From Clostridium sp. C105KSO13 (lineage in GTDB: Bacteria > Bacillota > Clostridia > Lachnospirales > Lachnospiraceae), in contig NZ_FBWL01000170.1 in NCBI RefSeq assembly GCF_001517425.1, positions 1 through 64,000 of the forward strand: a stretch of 64,000 bases of DNA, given 5' to 3'. The position numbers and the translations under genes were made by a program. Shown here in pieces: positions 24,122 to 36,811 of this stretch (the stretch's first letter is position 1; each line of letters starts with the position of its first letter). The notes beneath the pieces are model-generated. The model saw nothing but the letters and a program-made list of their open reading frames with translations, was not told the origin of the DNA and ran no database searches.

Positions 24122-26272
24122 ATGAATATTAATCAGAAGATTACAGAAGAACTTGAAGTTAAAGCCTGGCAGGTAGATGCTGCGGTGAAGTTGATTGATG
24201 AAGGGAATACGATTCCCTTTATTTCACGATACAGAAAGGAGGCAACAGGCTCTCTTAATGACGAACAGCTGCGCAGGCTGCATGAGAGACTGGTTTATCT
24301 CCGCAATCTGGAGGAAAAGAAGGAACATGTATTATCCTCCATTGAGGAACAGGGAAAATTGACCGCGGAGTTAAAAGCGCAGATTCTGGCAGCTGAAACT
24401 CTTGTTGTCGTAGAAGATTTATACCGGCCCTACCGTCCGAAACGCAGGACCCGTGCAACGATAGCCAAAGAAAAGGGACTGGAACCCCTGGCCAATCTAA
24501 TTACGTTACAGCAGATTAAGGAACCGCTGGAGCTGGAAGCCCAAAAGTATCTGTCGGAAGAAAAAGGAGTTGCTTCTGCAGAGGAAGCTATTGCAGGGGC
24601 AAAGGATATTATAGCAGAGGCTATTTCGGACGAAGCAAAGTACAGAAGCTGGATCAGGGACATGACCACCCGAAAAGGAAAACTGACATCTAAGGCAAAG
24701 GACTCGGAGGCTGAGTCTGTCTATGAAATGTATTATGAGTTTGAGGAACCAGTTGCAAAGCTGGCCGGACATAGGATACTTGCACTGAACCGGGGAGAGA
24801 AAGAGAAAGTACTGACTGTGAAACTTGAGGCACCGGAAGAAGATATCCTTCGCTATCTGGAGAAAAAGACAATCCTTCAGGAAAACCCATATACGACTCC
24901 AATATTGAAAGCTGTGGTTGAGGACAGCTACAAGCGTTTAATTGCCCCGGCTATTGAGCGGGAAATCCGAAATGAGCTTACAGAGAAGGCAGAGGACGGT
25001 GCCATAGAGGTGTTTGGCAAGAACCTTCACCAGCTGCTGATGCAGCCCCCCATTGCCGGACAGGTTGTTCTGGGCTGGGATCCTGCTTTTCGTACAGGCT
25101 GTAAGCTGGCTGTCGTAGATGCCACGGGAAAGGTGCTGGCGACAACAGTAATCTACCCCACGGCTCCTACAACACCGCAAAAAATCAAAGCATCTAAGGA
25201 TATTTTGAAAAAGCTTATATCAAAATACCATGTTACCCTGATCTCCGTTGGAAATGGTACGGCATCCAGAGAGTCGGAACAGATTATTGTGGAGCTTCTG
25301 AAAGAAATACCGGAGAAAGTCCAATATGTGATTGTAAATGAAGCAGGGGCCTCAGTATATTCTGCGAGCAAACTGGCAACAGAGGAATTCCCTGAGTTTG
25401 ATGTAGGACAGCGGAGCGCTGCTTCTATTGCAAGGCGTCTCCAGGATCCGCTTGCGGAGCTCGTAAAGATTGATCCCAAATCCATAGGTGTGGGCCAGTA
25501 TCAGCATGATATGAATCAAAAGAAGCTGGATGAATCCCTGGGTGGTGTAGTCGAGGATTGTGTAAATAAAGTAGGCGTGGATTTGAACACGGCATCTGCC
25601 CCGCTGCTCTCCTATGTTTCCGGAATCACAAGTGCTATTGCGAAAAACATAGTAGCTTACAGGGAAGAAAACGGACGGTTTCTAAATAGAAAAGGCTTGC
25701 TGAAGGTTCCAAAGCTGGGTCCCAAGGCCTTTGAACAGTGTGCGGGATTTATGCGTATTACAGGAGGCAAAAATCCCCTGGATGCAACGGGGGTACATCC
25801 TGAGTCTTATGAAGCCGCAGAGAAGCTTCTAAAAAAGCAGGGATTCAAACCGGAGGATATCACGGGAGGCAATCTGATAGGGTTGTCACTGACAATCAGG
25901 GATTACAAAAAAATAGCGGAAGAACTGGAAGTTGGCGAAATAACCTTGGGGGACATTGTAAAAGAACTGGAAAAACCCGCACGGGATCCCCGGGATGAAA
26001 TGCCACGGCCTATTTTGCGCACAGATGTACTTGATATGAAGGATTTAAAAGATGGAATGGTTCTAAAAGGAACTGTCCGTAATGTGATTGACTTTGGTGT
26101 GTTCGTAGACATCGGAGTGCACCAGGACGGTCTGGTGCACATATCACAGATCACAGATAGATATATAAAACATCCTTTGGAGGCTGTCAGCGTAGGAGAC
26201 ATCGTTGATGTCAAGGTAATGAGCGTGGACTTGAAAAAGAAGAGAATCCAGCTTACAATGCGGGGAATATGA
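24122..26272 (+). CDS. tex: Tex-family RNA-binding protein (S1 domain)
   Basis: 716 residues from ATG 24122; an in-frame ATG at 24080 would add 14 residues, and neither start has an ideal ribosome site. Order: N-terminal Tex helical region (IPFISRYRKEATGSL), YqgF-like RNase H fold (VVLGWDPAFRTGCKLAVVDA), helix-hairpin-helix (VGVDLNTASAPLLSYVSGI), and C-terminal S1 domain (LKGTVRNVIDFGVFVDIG). The family binds nucleic acid and influences transcription and RNA handling. It is monocistronic and convergent with bioY. Confidence 0.95.
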   Translation: MNINQKITEELEVKAWQVDAAVKLIDEGNTIPFISRYRKEATGSLNDEQLRRLHERLVYLRNLEEKKEHVLSSIEEQGKLTAELKAQILAAETLVVVEDLYRPYRPKRRTRATIAKEKGLEPLANLITLQQIKEPLELEAQKYLSEEKGVASAEEAIAGAKDIIAEAISDEAKYRSWIRDMTTRKGKLTSKAKDSEAESVYEMYYEFEEPVAKLAGHRILALNRGEKEKVLTVKLEAPEEDILRYLEKKTILQENPYTTPILKAVVEDSYKRLIAPAIEREIRNELTEKAEDGAIEVFGKNLHQLLMQPPIAGQVVLGWDPAFRTGCKLAVVDATGKVLATTVIYPTAPTTPQKIKASKDILKKLISKYHVTLISVGNGTASRESEQIIVELLKEIPEKVQYVIVNEAGASVYSASKLATEEFPEFDVGQRSAASIARRLQDPLAELVKIDPKSIGVGQYQHDMNQKKLDESLGGVVEDCVNKVGVDLNTASAPLLSYVSGITSAIAKNIVAYREENGRFLNRKGLLKVPKLGPKAFEQCAGFMRITGGKNPLDATGVHPESYEAAEKLLKKQGFKPEDITGGNLIGLSLTIRDYKKIAEELEVGEITLGDIVKELEKPARDPRDEMPRPILRTDVLDMKDLKDGMVLKGTVRNVIDFGVFVDIGVHQDGLVHISQITDRYIKHPLEAVSVGDIVDVKVMSVDLKKKRIQLTMRGI

Positions 26273-26275
26273 TAC

Positions 26276-26306
26276 CTTAAGAAAGCCGTGCAATGGCTTT
26301 CTTAAG
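26276..26306. terminator. Convergent terminator between tex and bioY
   Basis: A perfect 12-bp stem, CTTAAGAAAGCC (26276-26287) with GGCTTTCTTAAG (26295-26306), has a 7-nt loop. It lies just after the tex stop and inside the last codons of bioY. A short TTTA tail follows on the plus strand. Confidence 0.65.
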
Positions 26307-26837
26307 TTTAGGCCCCAGCAGTGCGGCAATAACGATTTTGACAGTATCTCCGATAAGGTAAGGTATGACACCGATTGTAAGAGCAGCGGTGAAAGTCAGA
26401 TTCATCTGCCGGGCCAGCCAGAATGTTCCGAACAAATAACAGACAGCGGTCGCTGTTGCCATGCCTGCGACGGCAGGAAAAATTTTTCCGGAAAAAGATT
26501 CGATGAAAAAGCCGGCGATCAGCGCTATGAAAATAAATCCTGCCAGGTACCCCCCTGTGGGGCCGGCAAGCTTTGCAGGTCCTCCGGAAAAGCCGGAAAA
26601 TATAGGAAGTCCTACTGTTCCCAGGAGCAGATAGAGAATACAGCTTATAGTGCCGTATTTTGTTCCCAGCACATAGACAGCCAGATAAATGGCAAGAGTC
26701 GTAAAAGTTATGGGAACAGGACTGACAGGCAGAGGAATTGCAATCGGACCTAAAATACAAGTCACGGCTGTCATAACGCCAACAAGTGCAAGATTTTGTG
26801 CGGACATAGAGGGCCTATTTTGGGATAGATTATTCAT
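26277..26837 (-). CDS. bioY: Biotin transporter BioY (ECF S component)
   Basis: 186 residues, six hydrophobic segments. Family motifs are PLPVSPVPITFTTLAIYL and the glycine-rich GPAKLAGPTGGYLAGF. BioY captures biotin and works with the shared ECF energising module, which is not in this window. Its promoter overlaps a BirA operator (26921-26953), so expression should fall when biotin is plentiful. Biotin synthesis genes are not seen here. Confidence 0.95.
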   Translation of the reverse strand: MNNLSQNRPSMSAQNLALVGVMTAVTCILGPIAIPLPVSPVPITFTTLAIYLAVYVLGTKYGTISCILYLLLGTVGLPIFSGFSGGPAKLAGPTGGYLAGFIFIALIAGFFIESFSGKIFPAVAGMATATAVCYLFGTFWLARQMNLTFTAALTIGVIPYLIGDTVKIVIAALLGPKLKKAIARLS

Positions 26838-26899
26838 ATAAATCTCCTTTATTGGGGGTCTGGGAAACCGGACTCCCTTTTGTTCTATTATAGTTTATC

Positions 26900-26928
26900 A
26901 GTATAAAAGAAATTAAAAAGATTGTCAA
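26900..26928 (-). promoter_or_regulatory. Sigma-A promoter of bioY
   Basis: On the minus strand TTGACA (26928-26923) and TATACT (26905-26900) are 17 bp apart. The -35 lies within one half of the BirA operator. Confidence 0.85.
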
Positions 26929-26953
26929 CCAATAATAAATTCTGGTTAACAAT
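26921..26953 (-). promoter_or_regulatory. BirA operator
   Basis: Inverted arms ATTGTCAACC (26921-26930) and GGTTAACAAT (26944-26953) are separated by 13 bp. This is the known BirA (biotin repressor) box pattern TTGTnAACC-N-GGTTnACAA. The operator covers the -35 of bioY, so bound BirA-biotinyl-AMP would block RNA polymerase. The birA gene itself is not in the window. Confidence 0.82.
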
Positions 26954-27016
26954 GAAAAAGTATAATTATAATATGACTTATAAGTGAGGCTCTTTTGAAT
27001 AAGGGGCTGTCCATTT

Positions 27017-28774
27017 TTAACGGGGATCATCCTTTTTGTTGTTCCTCGTATATTCTTTTGCCGGAAAAGAAAAGTTGATACAGGTTCCAAATCCTGCGTC
27101 ACTTGTAATGGTAAATTCACTCCTCCCGGGAAAAAGAATTTCCAGCCTTTTTTTGACATTTATAATTCCGATTTTAGTGACAGAAAGATGATTAGTATCT
27201 TGAGAAAAAAGGGTCTGCAGCTGTTCGGCAGGGATACCATCGCCATTATCTATTACATCACAGGAAAGTGTATCAGAAGAGAGATAAAAGAAAACACGAA
27301 TTGACCCTCTTTTTGACACTTGAAAAGCATGAAAAAATGCATTTTCGATTAATGGCTGAAGAAGCAGGTTTGGTATTTGGTAGTTCAGACAAGAATTATC
27401 AGCGGTAATTTCAGCATGTATTTCTCCGCCATAACGAGGTTCAATAATCGAAATGTAATTTTCTGCATTTGCAATTTCCTCCTGCAGGCTCACCATCATA
27501 TTTGTCTTTCCAAGCGTACTTCTTAACAGTGAAATCAGGGAATCAATTGTTTTGTATGCATCCTTTTGATTGTGTATGCTTACCATGTGTTTAATACTGT
27601 CCAACGTATTGTATAGAAAATGAGGGTTAATCTGCATCTGAAGTAAATCCAATTCATCACGGCGTTGTTTTTCATAAGCCTGTTCAAGTTGGATGAGATA
27701 AACTTTCAGCTTTTCGACCATATTGTTATAGGCATCTGAAATCATATCCATTTCTGTGGAACCATGCATGGAAATGGGGGAGGGGATGTCGCATGACGAT
27801 GCCATGTGGTTTGCCAGATGTTTTAGTGGTTTCAGGTTCTGGCGGATAATAAGCATTATTGTTACAATTAGCAGTCCCAGGGTAATTGGAATCAATAAAA
27901 TCATTGCTATCGGGGGCGGATAGGACTGAAATAAAAGTGAAGGCGTAATATGGCTGATGATATAGGAGTTATAATACATCAGATAATCTGAAAGTATTAT
28001 CTCATCCTGGGAGGTCTGAACGTAAGGAGAGCCATTCTTTTCATTTTCATGGGCCAGTTTTAGGAGCCGCTGATTTTTTTGACCAATTTCAGATGTAATA
28101 TTACTGGACAGTACGGTACCTGTATTCGACAGAAGCACAATGTTGGTACTTTTGTTAAGAAAGCTTTGGTAGAATTGCCGAAGACTGCTCTCCTTAATTA
28201 CAATCATAACGCCGCCATAGGGTGTATTATCTGAAGTTAGTAATGACTGACAGCCAATAATAACAGAATAATTTCTTGTAGAATAGGAAACACCTGTCGA
28301 TTGAGAATCATAGGCGATTGTAGAGGAGGAGGCTGACCGCAAAAAAACAGGCAGATTCATCAATTTTTCAGAAGTCATAGTAACTCCACCATTTCCGGAG
28401 CTGACTGCGATACCATTTATACCGAAGACAACTATATCGTAATCCACCATGGCAGCAGGGTTATCAGTGAACAGTTTACCAAGTTGTAATCTTATGGAAT
28501 ATTCATCAGCAGAAGTGGAAATAGGTTTTTTTAACAAATTTTCCAGGTATGGTTTTTGGCGGATATTGTACGCTACCTTTGCAAGGTGATTATGTAAAAG
28601 TCCCAGGCTGGCAGATGTCTGGTTTAGAATTTCCAGGTTAGAATCAATTGCTGTATTTTTAACCTGTTTTAGATAAAGAGCAGTCATGGTTCCTGCGCAT
28701 AAGGAAAGAAGAATCAGGGTGCTTATACATATTGGAAGCAGCAGCATAAAAAGAATAGATTTTTGTTTATGCAT
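27017..28774 (-). CDS. YesM-type sensor histidine kinase
   Basis: 585 residues. Membrane helices near 10-32 and about 290-312 flank a Cache-like extracellular sensor of about 255 residues. A HAMP linker follows, then the His_kinase domain with QINPHFLYNTLDSIKHM (phosphoacceptor His in NPHF) and an ATPase with QPLIENAFFHAF and VIDNGDGIP. It is the second gene of an operon; its ATG overlaps the regulator's stop (TGATG). Together they sit back to back with a sugar uptake and beta-galactosidase operon and most likely sense an extracellular carbohydrate for it. Confidence 0.92.
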   Translation of the reverse strand: MHKQKSILFMLLLPICISTLILLSLCAGTMTALYLKQVKNTAIDSNLEILNQTSASLGLLHNHLAKVAYNIRQKPYLENLLKKPISTSADEYSIRLQLGKLFTDNPAAMVDYDIVVFGINGIAVSSGNGGVTMTSEKLMNLPVFLRSASSSTIAYDSQSTGVSYSTRNYSVIIGCQSLLTSDNTPYGGVMIVIKESSLRQFYQSFLNKSTNIVLLSNTGTVLSSNITSEIGQKNQRLLKLAHENEKNGSPYVQTSQDEIILSDYLMYYNSYIISHITPSLLFQSYPPPIAMILLIPITLGLLIVTIMLIIRQNLKPLKHLANHMASSCDIPSPISMHGSTEMDMISDAYNNMVEKLKVYLIQLEQAYEKQRRDELDLLQMQINPHFLYNTLDSIKHMVSIHNQKDAYKTIDSLISLLRSTLGKTNMMVSLQEEIANAENYISIIEPRYGGEIHAEITADNSCLNYQIPNLLLQPLIENAFFHAFQVSKRGSIRVFFYLSSDTLSCDVIDNGDGIPAEQLQTLFSQDTNHLSVTKIGIINVKKRLEILFPGRSEFTITSDAGFGTCINFSFPAKEYTRNNKKDDPR

Positions 28775-30297
28775 CAGGTAGTATCTCCCTTCCGTTTAAT
28801 ATTTCGGTACTGCAGGGGAGGAATGCCGACTAGTTTCTTGAAAATTTTACCGAAATAACTCTGATCGGTATATCCCACTGTAGTGCTGATAGAACTGATA
28901 CTTTCTTCGGTCTGTATGAGAAATTCCTTTGCATGACGAATTCTGATATCGTTTAGATATTCACTGAAATGCCGTCCTGTATTTGTACTGATATATGTAG
29001 ACAAATAGGAATAATTCATATGCAAATAATTCGCCAGATCGTAGAGAGTAATCTGATTTGCATAATTCTCCTCCAGAAATTTATGCATGATGGAAATATG
29101 AGATTCCGAATCCATGCAGTTAGTTTCAGCTATGCAAAGAGCCAATCCACGATAAGCTTTCTCTAATAATGCATTTACATCCCGGAATGAAAGAGCTGAA
29201 TCCAGGGACTTAAAAAAATGAATTTCAATATAATTTAAGTCTGTACAATTTGGAGCAGATTTGCGTGCACTCTGGATAGATATATAAAAGGTATACTCCA
29301 GAAATTTTTTAAAATTGAGAGGCTTCATGCGGGGTGTGTTCTTTAATGTATCAAGATATTCTGACAGAAAGGAATAAGCCTCCTTAAAGCGGCAGGAATG
29401 AACATACTGCATATAGATATCTGTGGCAAAGGCAGGAGCGGACTCAGAAGCGGCAGACAGTTCCGATTCATAAAAACACAGTCTATCTTCAAACAAAATG
29501 GAGTAACTTGATAAATCATAAAGTAGCTCCGCTTTTGCCGGAAAGAGTGAAATATCAAGAAAAGGAAGGCTAAGTACGCAGCTTGTATGTGGTGCGATTT
29601 CATTAAGTCGATAAAGAAAACCTCCCGTTTCTTCAAGTTCCAGCCCGGACGGACAGCCAATCAAACAAACGCCATGGTTTTGTGTAGTAAAGGCGCAGCA
29701 AAATTTGTTGTCGGGCAGCAGAGTTTCCAGATTCTCATGAAAATGATATTCATCCTTGAAATCGGGAAGCGGGTTGTGTATGTAGAGCAGTCGAAATGTC
29801 TGAACAGGAAGAAAACGACTGTGAATATAATTTTGAAATTCTTCATATGGCGGGGCGACATACCCGTCCAGTACTTGTCGTGCCAGCAGGGAAAAGGATT
29901 TTTCACTTCTTTTGGGTGAGGCGGATTCCAGCGAGAAGGAAAAACGCTCCAGACACTTTAAAAGAGCCTCGCTTGAAATTTTGTTCTTTAGAAGATAGTC
30001 TGAAGCCCCATACTGAAACGCACGTCTGACTTTGTCAAACTCATCAAAGTTACTGAGCATAATAACCGGAGGGCCACCTGCTTCATGTACCCGCCTGACA
30101 AACTCCACTCCATTCATAACGGGCATAACAACGTCACAGAGAATTAAATCCGGCTTATATTTTCCTAGGGCATCCAATCCTTCCTTGCCGTTAGACGCCT
30201 CGCTGATGATTGTGTAGCCGCAGGATTCCCAGTCTAAAAGATACCGCAGTCCTTGCCGGAAGATAAATTCATCATCAATAATCAGTAACTTTTTCAT
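28774..30297 (-). CDS. YesN-type response regulator with AraC DNA-binding domain
   Basis: 507 residues. Receiver with IIDDEFIFRQG, phosphoacceptor Asp55 in LILCDVVMP and Lys in YLLKNKIS. A central linker of about 270 residues has no named fold. The C-terminal AraC/XylS pair of helix-turn-helices (about 400-500) contains LYDLANYLHMNYSYLSTYIS and ISTTVGYTDQSYFGKIFKK. It should activate the divergent operon starting at 30612. First gene of the regulator-kinase operon. Confidence 0.93.
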   Translation of the reverse strand: MKKLLIIDDEFIFRQGLRYLLDWESCGYTIISEASNGKEGLDALGKYKPDLILCDVVMPVMNGVEFVRRVHEAGGPPVIMLSNFDEFDKVRRAFQYGASDYLLKNKISSEALLKCLERFSFSLESASPKRSEKSFSLLARQVLDGYVAPPYEEFQNYIHSRFLPVQTFRLLYIHNPLPDFKDEYHFHENLETLLPDNKFCCAFTTQNHGVCLIGCPSGLELEETGGFLYRLNEIAPHTSCVLSLPFLDISLFPAKAELLYDLSSYSILFEDRLCFYESELSAASESAPAFATDIYMQYVHSCRFKEAYSFLSEYLDTLKNTPRMKPLNFKKFLEYTFYISIQSARKSAPNCTDLNYIEIHFFKSLDSALSFRDVNALLEKAYRGLALCIAETNCMDSESHISIMHKFLEENYANQITLYDLANYLHMNYSYLSTYISTNTGRHFSEYLNDIRIRHAKEFLIQTEESISSISTTVGYTDQSYFGKIFKKLVGIPPLQYRNIKRKGDTT

Positions 30298-30611
30298 ATG
30301 TTCTGCAGAAGCCTCCCTTCATCCTTGATCAAATTACAGAAGATTTTCACAATTATACCGTAAATACTAAGCTCAAAAATACTTTGCCAAGTAAGAATAT
30401 TATAGCATAGCAGAAAAAAAGAATCGAGAAGAAGCCTTGCAAAACAAAATAAATAAGAAAAACCAAAAAGAGTCAGATAATTAAAAACAGAAGAAGATGT
30501 ATCGGAAAAAAGTAATAAAAATACACCGAAAATATACTATAAATTGAAACAAATTTTGTGTAGTATGTAAATGTGTAAGGTTATAAAAATCATAGAAATG
30601 AGGAGGAATTT
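30298..30611. promoter_or_regulatory. Divergent control region between yesN-like and sugar operon
   Basis: 314 bp, strongly AT-rich, no gene. On the minus strand an extended CGGTATAAT -10 (around 30353-30361) could serve the regulator. On the plus strand TTGAAA near 30545 is followed by weak -10 candidates, as expected for an activator-dependent promoter. I see no convincing catabolite-repression (cre) site. AGGAGG ends the region just before ATG 30612. Confidence 0.45.
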
Positions 30612-31913
30612 ATGAAAAGGAAACTGATTTCGGCAATAGTAGTGATGACAATGACGGCGGGGCTTTTGGCGGGGTGTGGAAAATCATCTGATACCGAAAA
30701 GGAAAAGCAATCCAACGGGAAAAAGAAAGTAACAGTGTGGGCATGGGATGTAGAGTATAATATTCCGGTTATGGAGGAAGCAGCAAAACGTTATGAGGCA
30801 AAACACAATGATGTAGACATTGAAGTTATGGAATATGCCTATGACGATATTACTCAGAAAATTAATACAAACTTAAGTTCAGGAATAGCAGACGGGCTTC
30901 CGGAGATTGTTCTGAGTGAGGATGCCAATGTACAAAAATATCTGCAGTCTTACCCGGGAGAGTTCCTGGATATGAAGGACAAGGTTGATTTTAATAATTT
31001 TGCAGATTATAAGGTACAGGTTCTGACTCTGGACGGAGGCGTCTATGGTGTTCCCTTTGACATCGGTACAGAGGGTCTTTTCTATAGAAAAGATTATATG
31101 GATAAGGCCGGTATTACAGAAGATCAATTGACAGATATTACATGGGATCAATATATTGAAATCGGGAAAAAGGTTAAAGAGGCAACCGGAAAAGATATGA
31201 TGACTCTCGATCCAAACTCTATGACGATTATGAGAGATTTCATGCAGTCCTCCGGAACATGGTATTTTAAAGAAGACGGCACTGTAAATATTGCCAATAA
31301 CCCAGTTATAGCGGAAGGAGCGAAAATATATAAATCTATGATGGACAATGAAATCATTAAGCTTACAACAGGATGGGGAGAAATGGCCTCCGCACTGAAT
31401 AATGGAGACGTGGCTTCTATTGTAAGCGGATGCTGGATTGTACCTACCATTACTGCACAGGATGACCAGTCAGGTCAGTGGAGAGTTACACGGATGCCCA
31501 GACTAGATGTGGACGGCGGAACAAACTATGGAAATAGAGGAGGTTCTAATTGGCTTGTTTTGAAGAATTCTGAAAATGCAGATATTGCAACAGATTTCCT
31601 AAATGAAATTTTCGCTAATGATGTAGAATTTTACGAAACAATCCTGATGGATATAGGGGCAATAGGGGCCTATAAACCGGCGCAGGACTCCGAAGCATAT
31701 AATCAGGAAGTTGAGTATTTTGGGGGAGAAAAAATCTGGAAGAACTTTGCTGAATGGGCACAGAGTGTACCTCCGATCCGAGTTGGCGTATATTCAGATG
31801 AGGCGGATACAGTGCTGGTTTCAGGCATGAGTGAAGTTGTGAGTGGGATGAAAGATATTCCGGATATGCTGAAAGATTCAGAAAAGCTTCTTAAACAGCA
31901 GATTGACCAGTAA
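30612..31913 (+). CDS. Sugar ABC transporter substrate-binding lipoprotein
   Basis: 433 residues. Lipobox LLAGC around residue 19-22, then a family 1 solute-binding fold: VTVWAWDVEYNIPVMEEAAK, GLPEIVLSEDANVQKYL, VYGVPFDIGTEGLFYRKDYM. It captures an oligosaccharide outside the cell for the two permeases downstream. Since a cytoplasmic beta-galactosidase ends the operon, a beta-galactoside is the likely cargo. Confidence 0.93.
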   Translation: MKRKLISAIVVMTMTAGLLAGCGKSSDTEKEKQSNGKKKVTVWAWDVEYNIPVMEEAAKRYEAKHNDVDIEVMEYAYDDITQKINTNLSSGIADGLPEIVLSEDANVQKYLQSYPGEFLDMKDKVDFNNFADYKVQVLTLDGGVYGVPFDIGTEGLFYRKDYMDKAGITEDQLTDITWDQYIEIGKKVKEATGKDMMTLDPNSMTIMRDFMQSSGTWYFKEDGTVNIANNPVIAEGAKIYKSMMDNEIIKLTTGWGEMASALNNGDVASIVSGCWIVPTITAQDDQSGQWRVTRMPRLDVDGGTNYGNRGGSNWLVLKNSENADIATDFLNEIFANDVEFYETILMDIGAIGAYKPAQDSEAYNQEVEYFGGEKIWKNFAEWAQSVPPIRVGVYSDEADTVLVSGMSEVVSGMKDIPDMLKDSEKLLKQQIDQ

Positions 31914-31943
31914 TAAAAACGTTTTAGAAAATGGAGTAAAAAT

Positions 31944-32834
31944 ATGCAGAAAAAAGACAGTGCATCGAAAATCCGCTTTCAACTCAATGGATGGGCTTTT
32001 GTAGTCCCATCCATTGTACTGTTCCTGTGGCTGACACTCTGGCCAATGATAAATGCATTTATTATGTCGCTTCAGAAGGGTAAAGGAAGCGTAGTTACTT
32101 TTGCAGGGATGGACAATTATAAACGATTATTTGCGGATCCTATGTTTATCAGTTCAACTAAAAATACAATCCTTTATTTTGTCATACAGGTGCCGATTAT
32201 GCTTTTGCTGGCTCTAGTGATTTCGTCTATGTTGAATAACCCAAAGCTAAAGGGGCGAGGCTTTTTCAGGACAGCTATCTTTGTTCCCTGTGTCACGAGC
32301 CTGGTAGCTTATTCGCTTCTATTCAAGAGCATGTTCGCCGTAGACGGTATTATCAATAAAGCACTGCTCGGGACAGGAATAATTGATCGGGCAATACCCT
32401 GGCTTTTGGATCCGGTATGGGCTAAAGTGGTCATTATTGCGGCTATCACATGGAGATGGACAGGATATAATATGATTTTCTATCTTTCCAGCATGCAGAA
32501 CATTGACCGAGGAATCTATGAGGCGGCGGAAATTGACGGAGCAGGGGCATTTCAAAAGTTCAGATATGTTACAGTTCCACTTCTGAAGCCAGTGATCCTT
32601 TTGACTGCAATAATGTCTACGACAGGCACCTTACAGATTTTTGATGAGGTAGTGAATATTACAAATGGGGGACCGGCCAATAGCACAATATCCATATCAC
32701 AATATATATATAATCTATCTTTTAAATATGCACCGGATTTTGGCTATGCCGCGACCGTGTCTTATGCAATCTTTTTTATGGTGGCAGTATTGTCTCTGAT
32801 TCAGACGAAAGTGAGTGGTGATAAAAATGACTAA
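31944..32834 (+). CDS. Sugar ABC transporter permease (UgpA/MalF type)
   Basis: 296 residues with six membrane segments. The N-terminal GWAFVVPSIVLFLWLTLWPM is typical of this class, and the ATPase-contact loop reads EAAEIDGAGAFQKFRYVTVP. It pairs with the next permease, overlapping it by eight bases, to form a heterodimeric channel. No ATPase gene is present in this operon, so a shared MsmK-like ATPase elsewhere must power it. Confidence 0.93.
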   Translation: MQKKDSASKIRFQLNGWAFVVPSIVLFLWLTLWPMINAFIMSLQKGKGSVVTFAGMDNYKRLFADPMFISSTKNTILYFVIQVPIMLLLALVISSMLNNPKLKGRGFFRTAIFVPCVTSLVAYSLLFKSMFAVDGIINKALLGTGIIDRAIPWLLDPVWAKVVIIAAITWRWTGYNMIFYLSSMQNIDRGIYEAAEIDGAGAFQKFRYVTVPLLKPVILLTAIMSTTGTLQIFDEVVNITNGGPANSTISISQYIYNLSFKYAPDFGYAATVSYAIFFMVAVLSLIQTKVSGDKND

Positions 32835-33654
32835 GAGCAGGATGAAAAAAGGAATAAGTAAAGTGGGGCAATATTTATTTTTATTGGTTATCTCGTTTAT
32901 ATCGCTATTTCCATTTGTCTGGATGCTGATTGGGGCAACAAATAAAAGTATGGATATTACAATGGGAAAATTAACATTTGGAAACCAGCTTATGATAAAC
33001 ATCAGAAATTTATTGAGTGCCGGAGATTTGCTGTTGTGTCTTCGCAACTCAGCCATTCTCAGCTTATTTATTACAACTTTAAGTATGTTTGTGTGCTCTC
33101 TTGCGGGATATGGGTTTGTTGTATTCCAGAGTAAAAGAAAGGAATTCTTCTTTTCATTCATTTTGCTGTCCATGATGGTGCCTACATCATCCCTTGTTAT
33201 TCCTATGTTCAAAATGTTCAGTAAAATGGGGATTTTGAATACAAAAGTCGGTGTAGTTCTTCCTGCATTGAGTACTGCTTTTCTGGTATTCTTTTTTCGC
33301 CAGAACACAAAAAACTTCCCGATGGAAACAATACAGTCAGCAAGAATTGACGGACTTAGTGAATTTGGTATTTTTTTGAGAATATATATGCCAATGATGA
33401 AATCTACCTATGCGGCGGCAGCGATTATTACATTTATGTCAAGCTGGAATAATTATATGTGGCCATTGATTTCCCTACAGACAAAAGATCAAAGAACCCT
33501 TCCTCTATTAATTAGTTCACTAGGTACCGCATATACCCCGGATTATGGTATGATTATGGTAGGAATCATCATCACGACACTTCCCTCTGCGTTTATTTTC
33601 TTTGTAATGCAAAAGAATTTTGTAAATAGTATGATGGGAGCTGTGAAGGCATAA
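32827..33654 (+). CDS. Sugar ABC transporter permease (UgpE/MalG type)
   Basis: 275 residues from ATG 32827, preceded by GGTGA. A longer reading from GTG 32815 is less likely. Six membrane segments. The contact loop is SARIDGLSEFGIFLRIYMPM, and the stretch SWNNYMWPLI is diagnostic of the MalG class. Second half of the importer channel. Confidence 0.93.
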   Translation: MTKSRMKKGISKVGQYLFLLVISFISLFPFVWMLIGATNKSMDITMGKLTFGNQLMINIRNLLSAGDLLLCLRNSAILSLFITTLSMFVCSLAGYGFVVFQSKRKEFFFSFILLSMMVPTSSLVIPMFKMFSKMGILNTKVGVVLPALSTAFLVFFFRQNTKNFPMETIQSARIDGLSEFGIFLRIYMPMMKSTYAAAAIITFMSSWNNYMWPLISLQTKDQRTLPLLISSLGTAYTPDYGMIMVGIIITTLPSAFIFFVMQKNFVNSMMGAVKA

Positions 33655-33678
33655 GGAAGATATAGAAAAGGTGTGTAG

Positions 33679-36750
<3,072 letters not shown>

Positions 36751-36811
36751 AATAATTCCATTTGTGTCAAAATGATAGTAACAATAACTATTGTTTTGGA
36801 GGAGGATTTAA

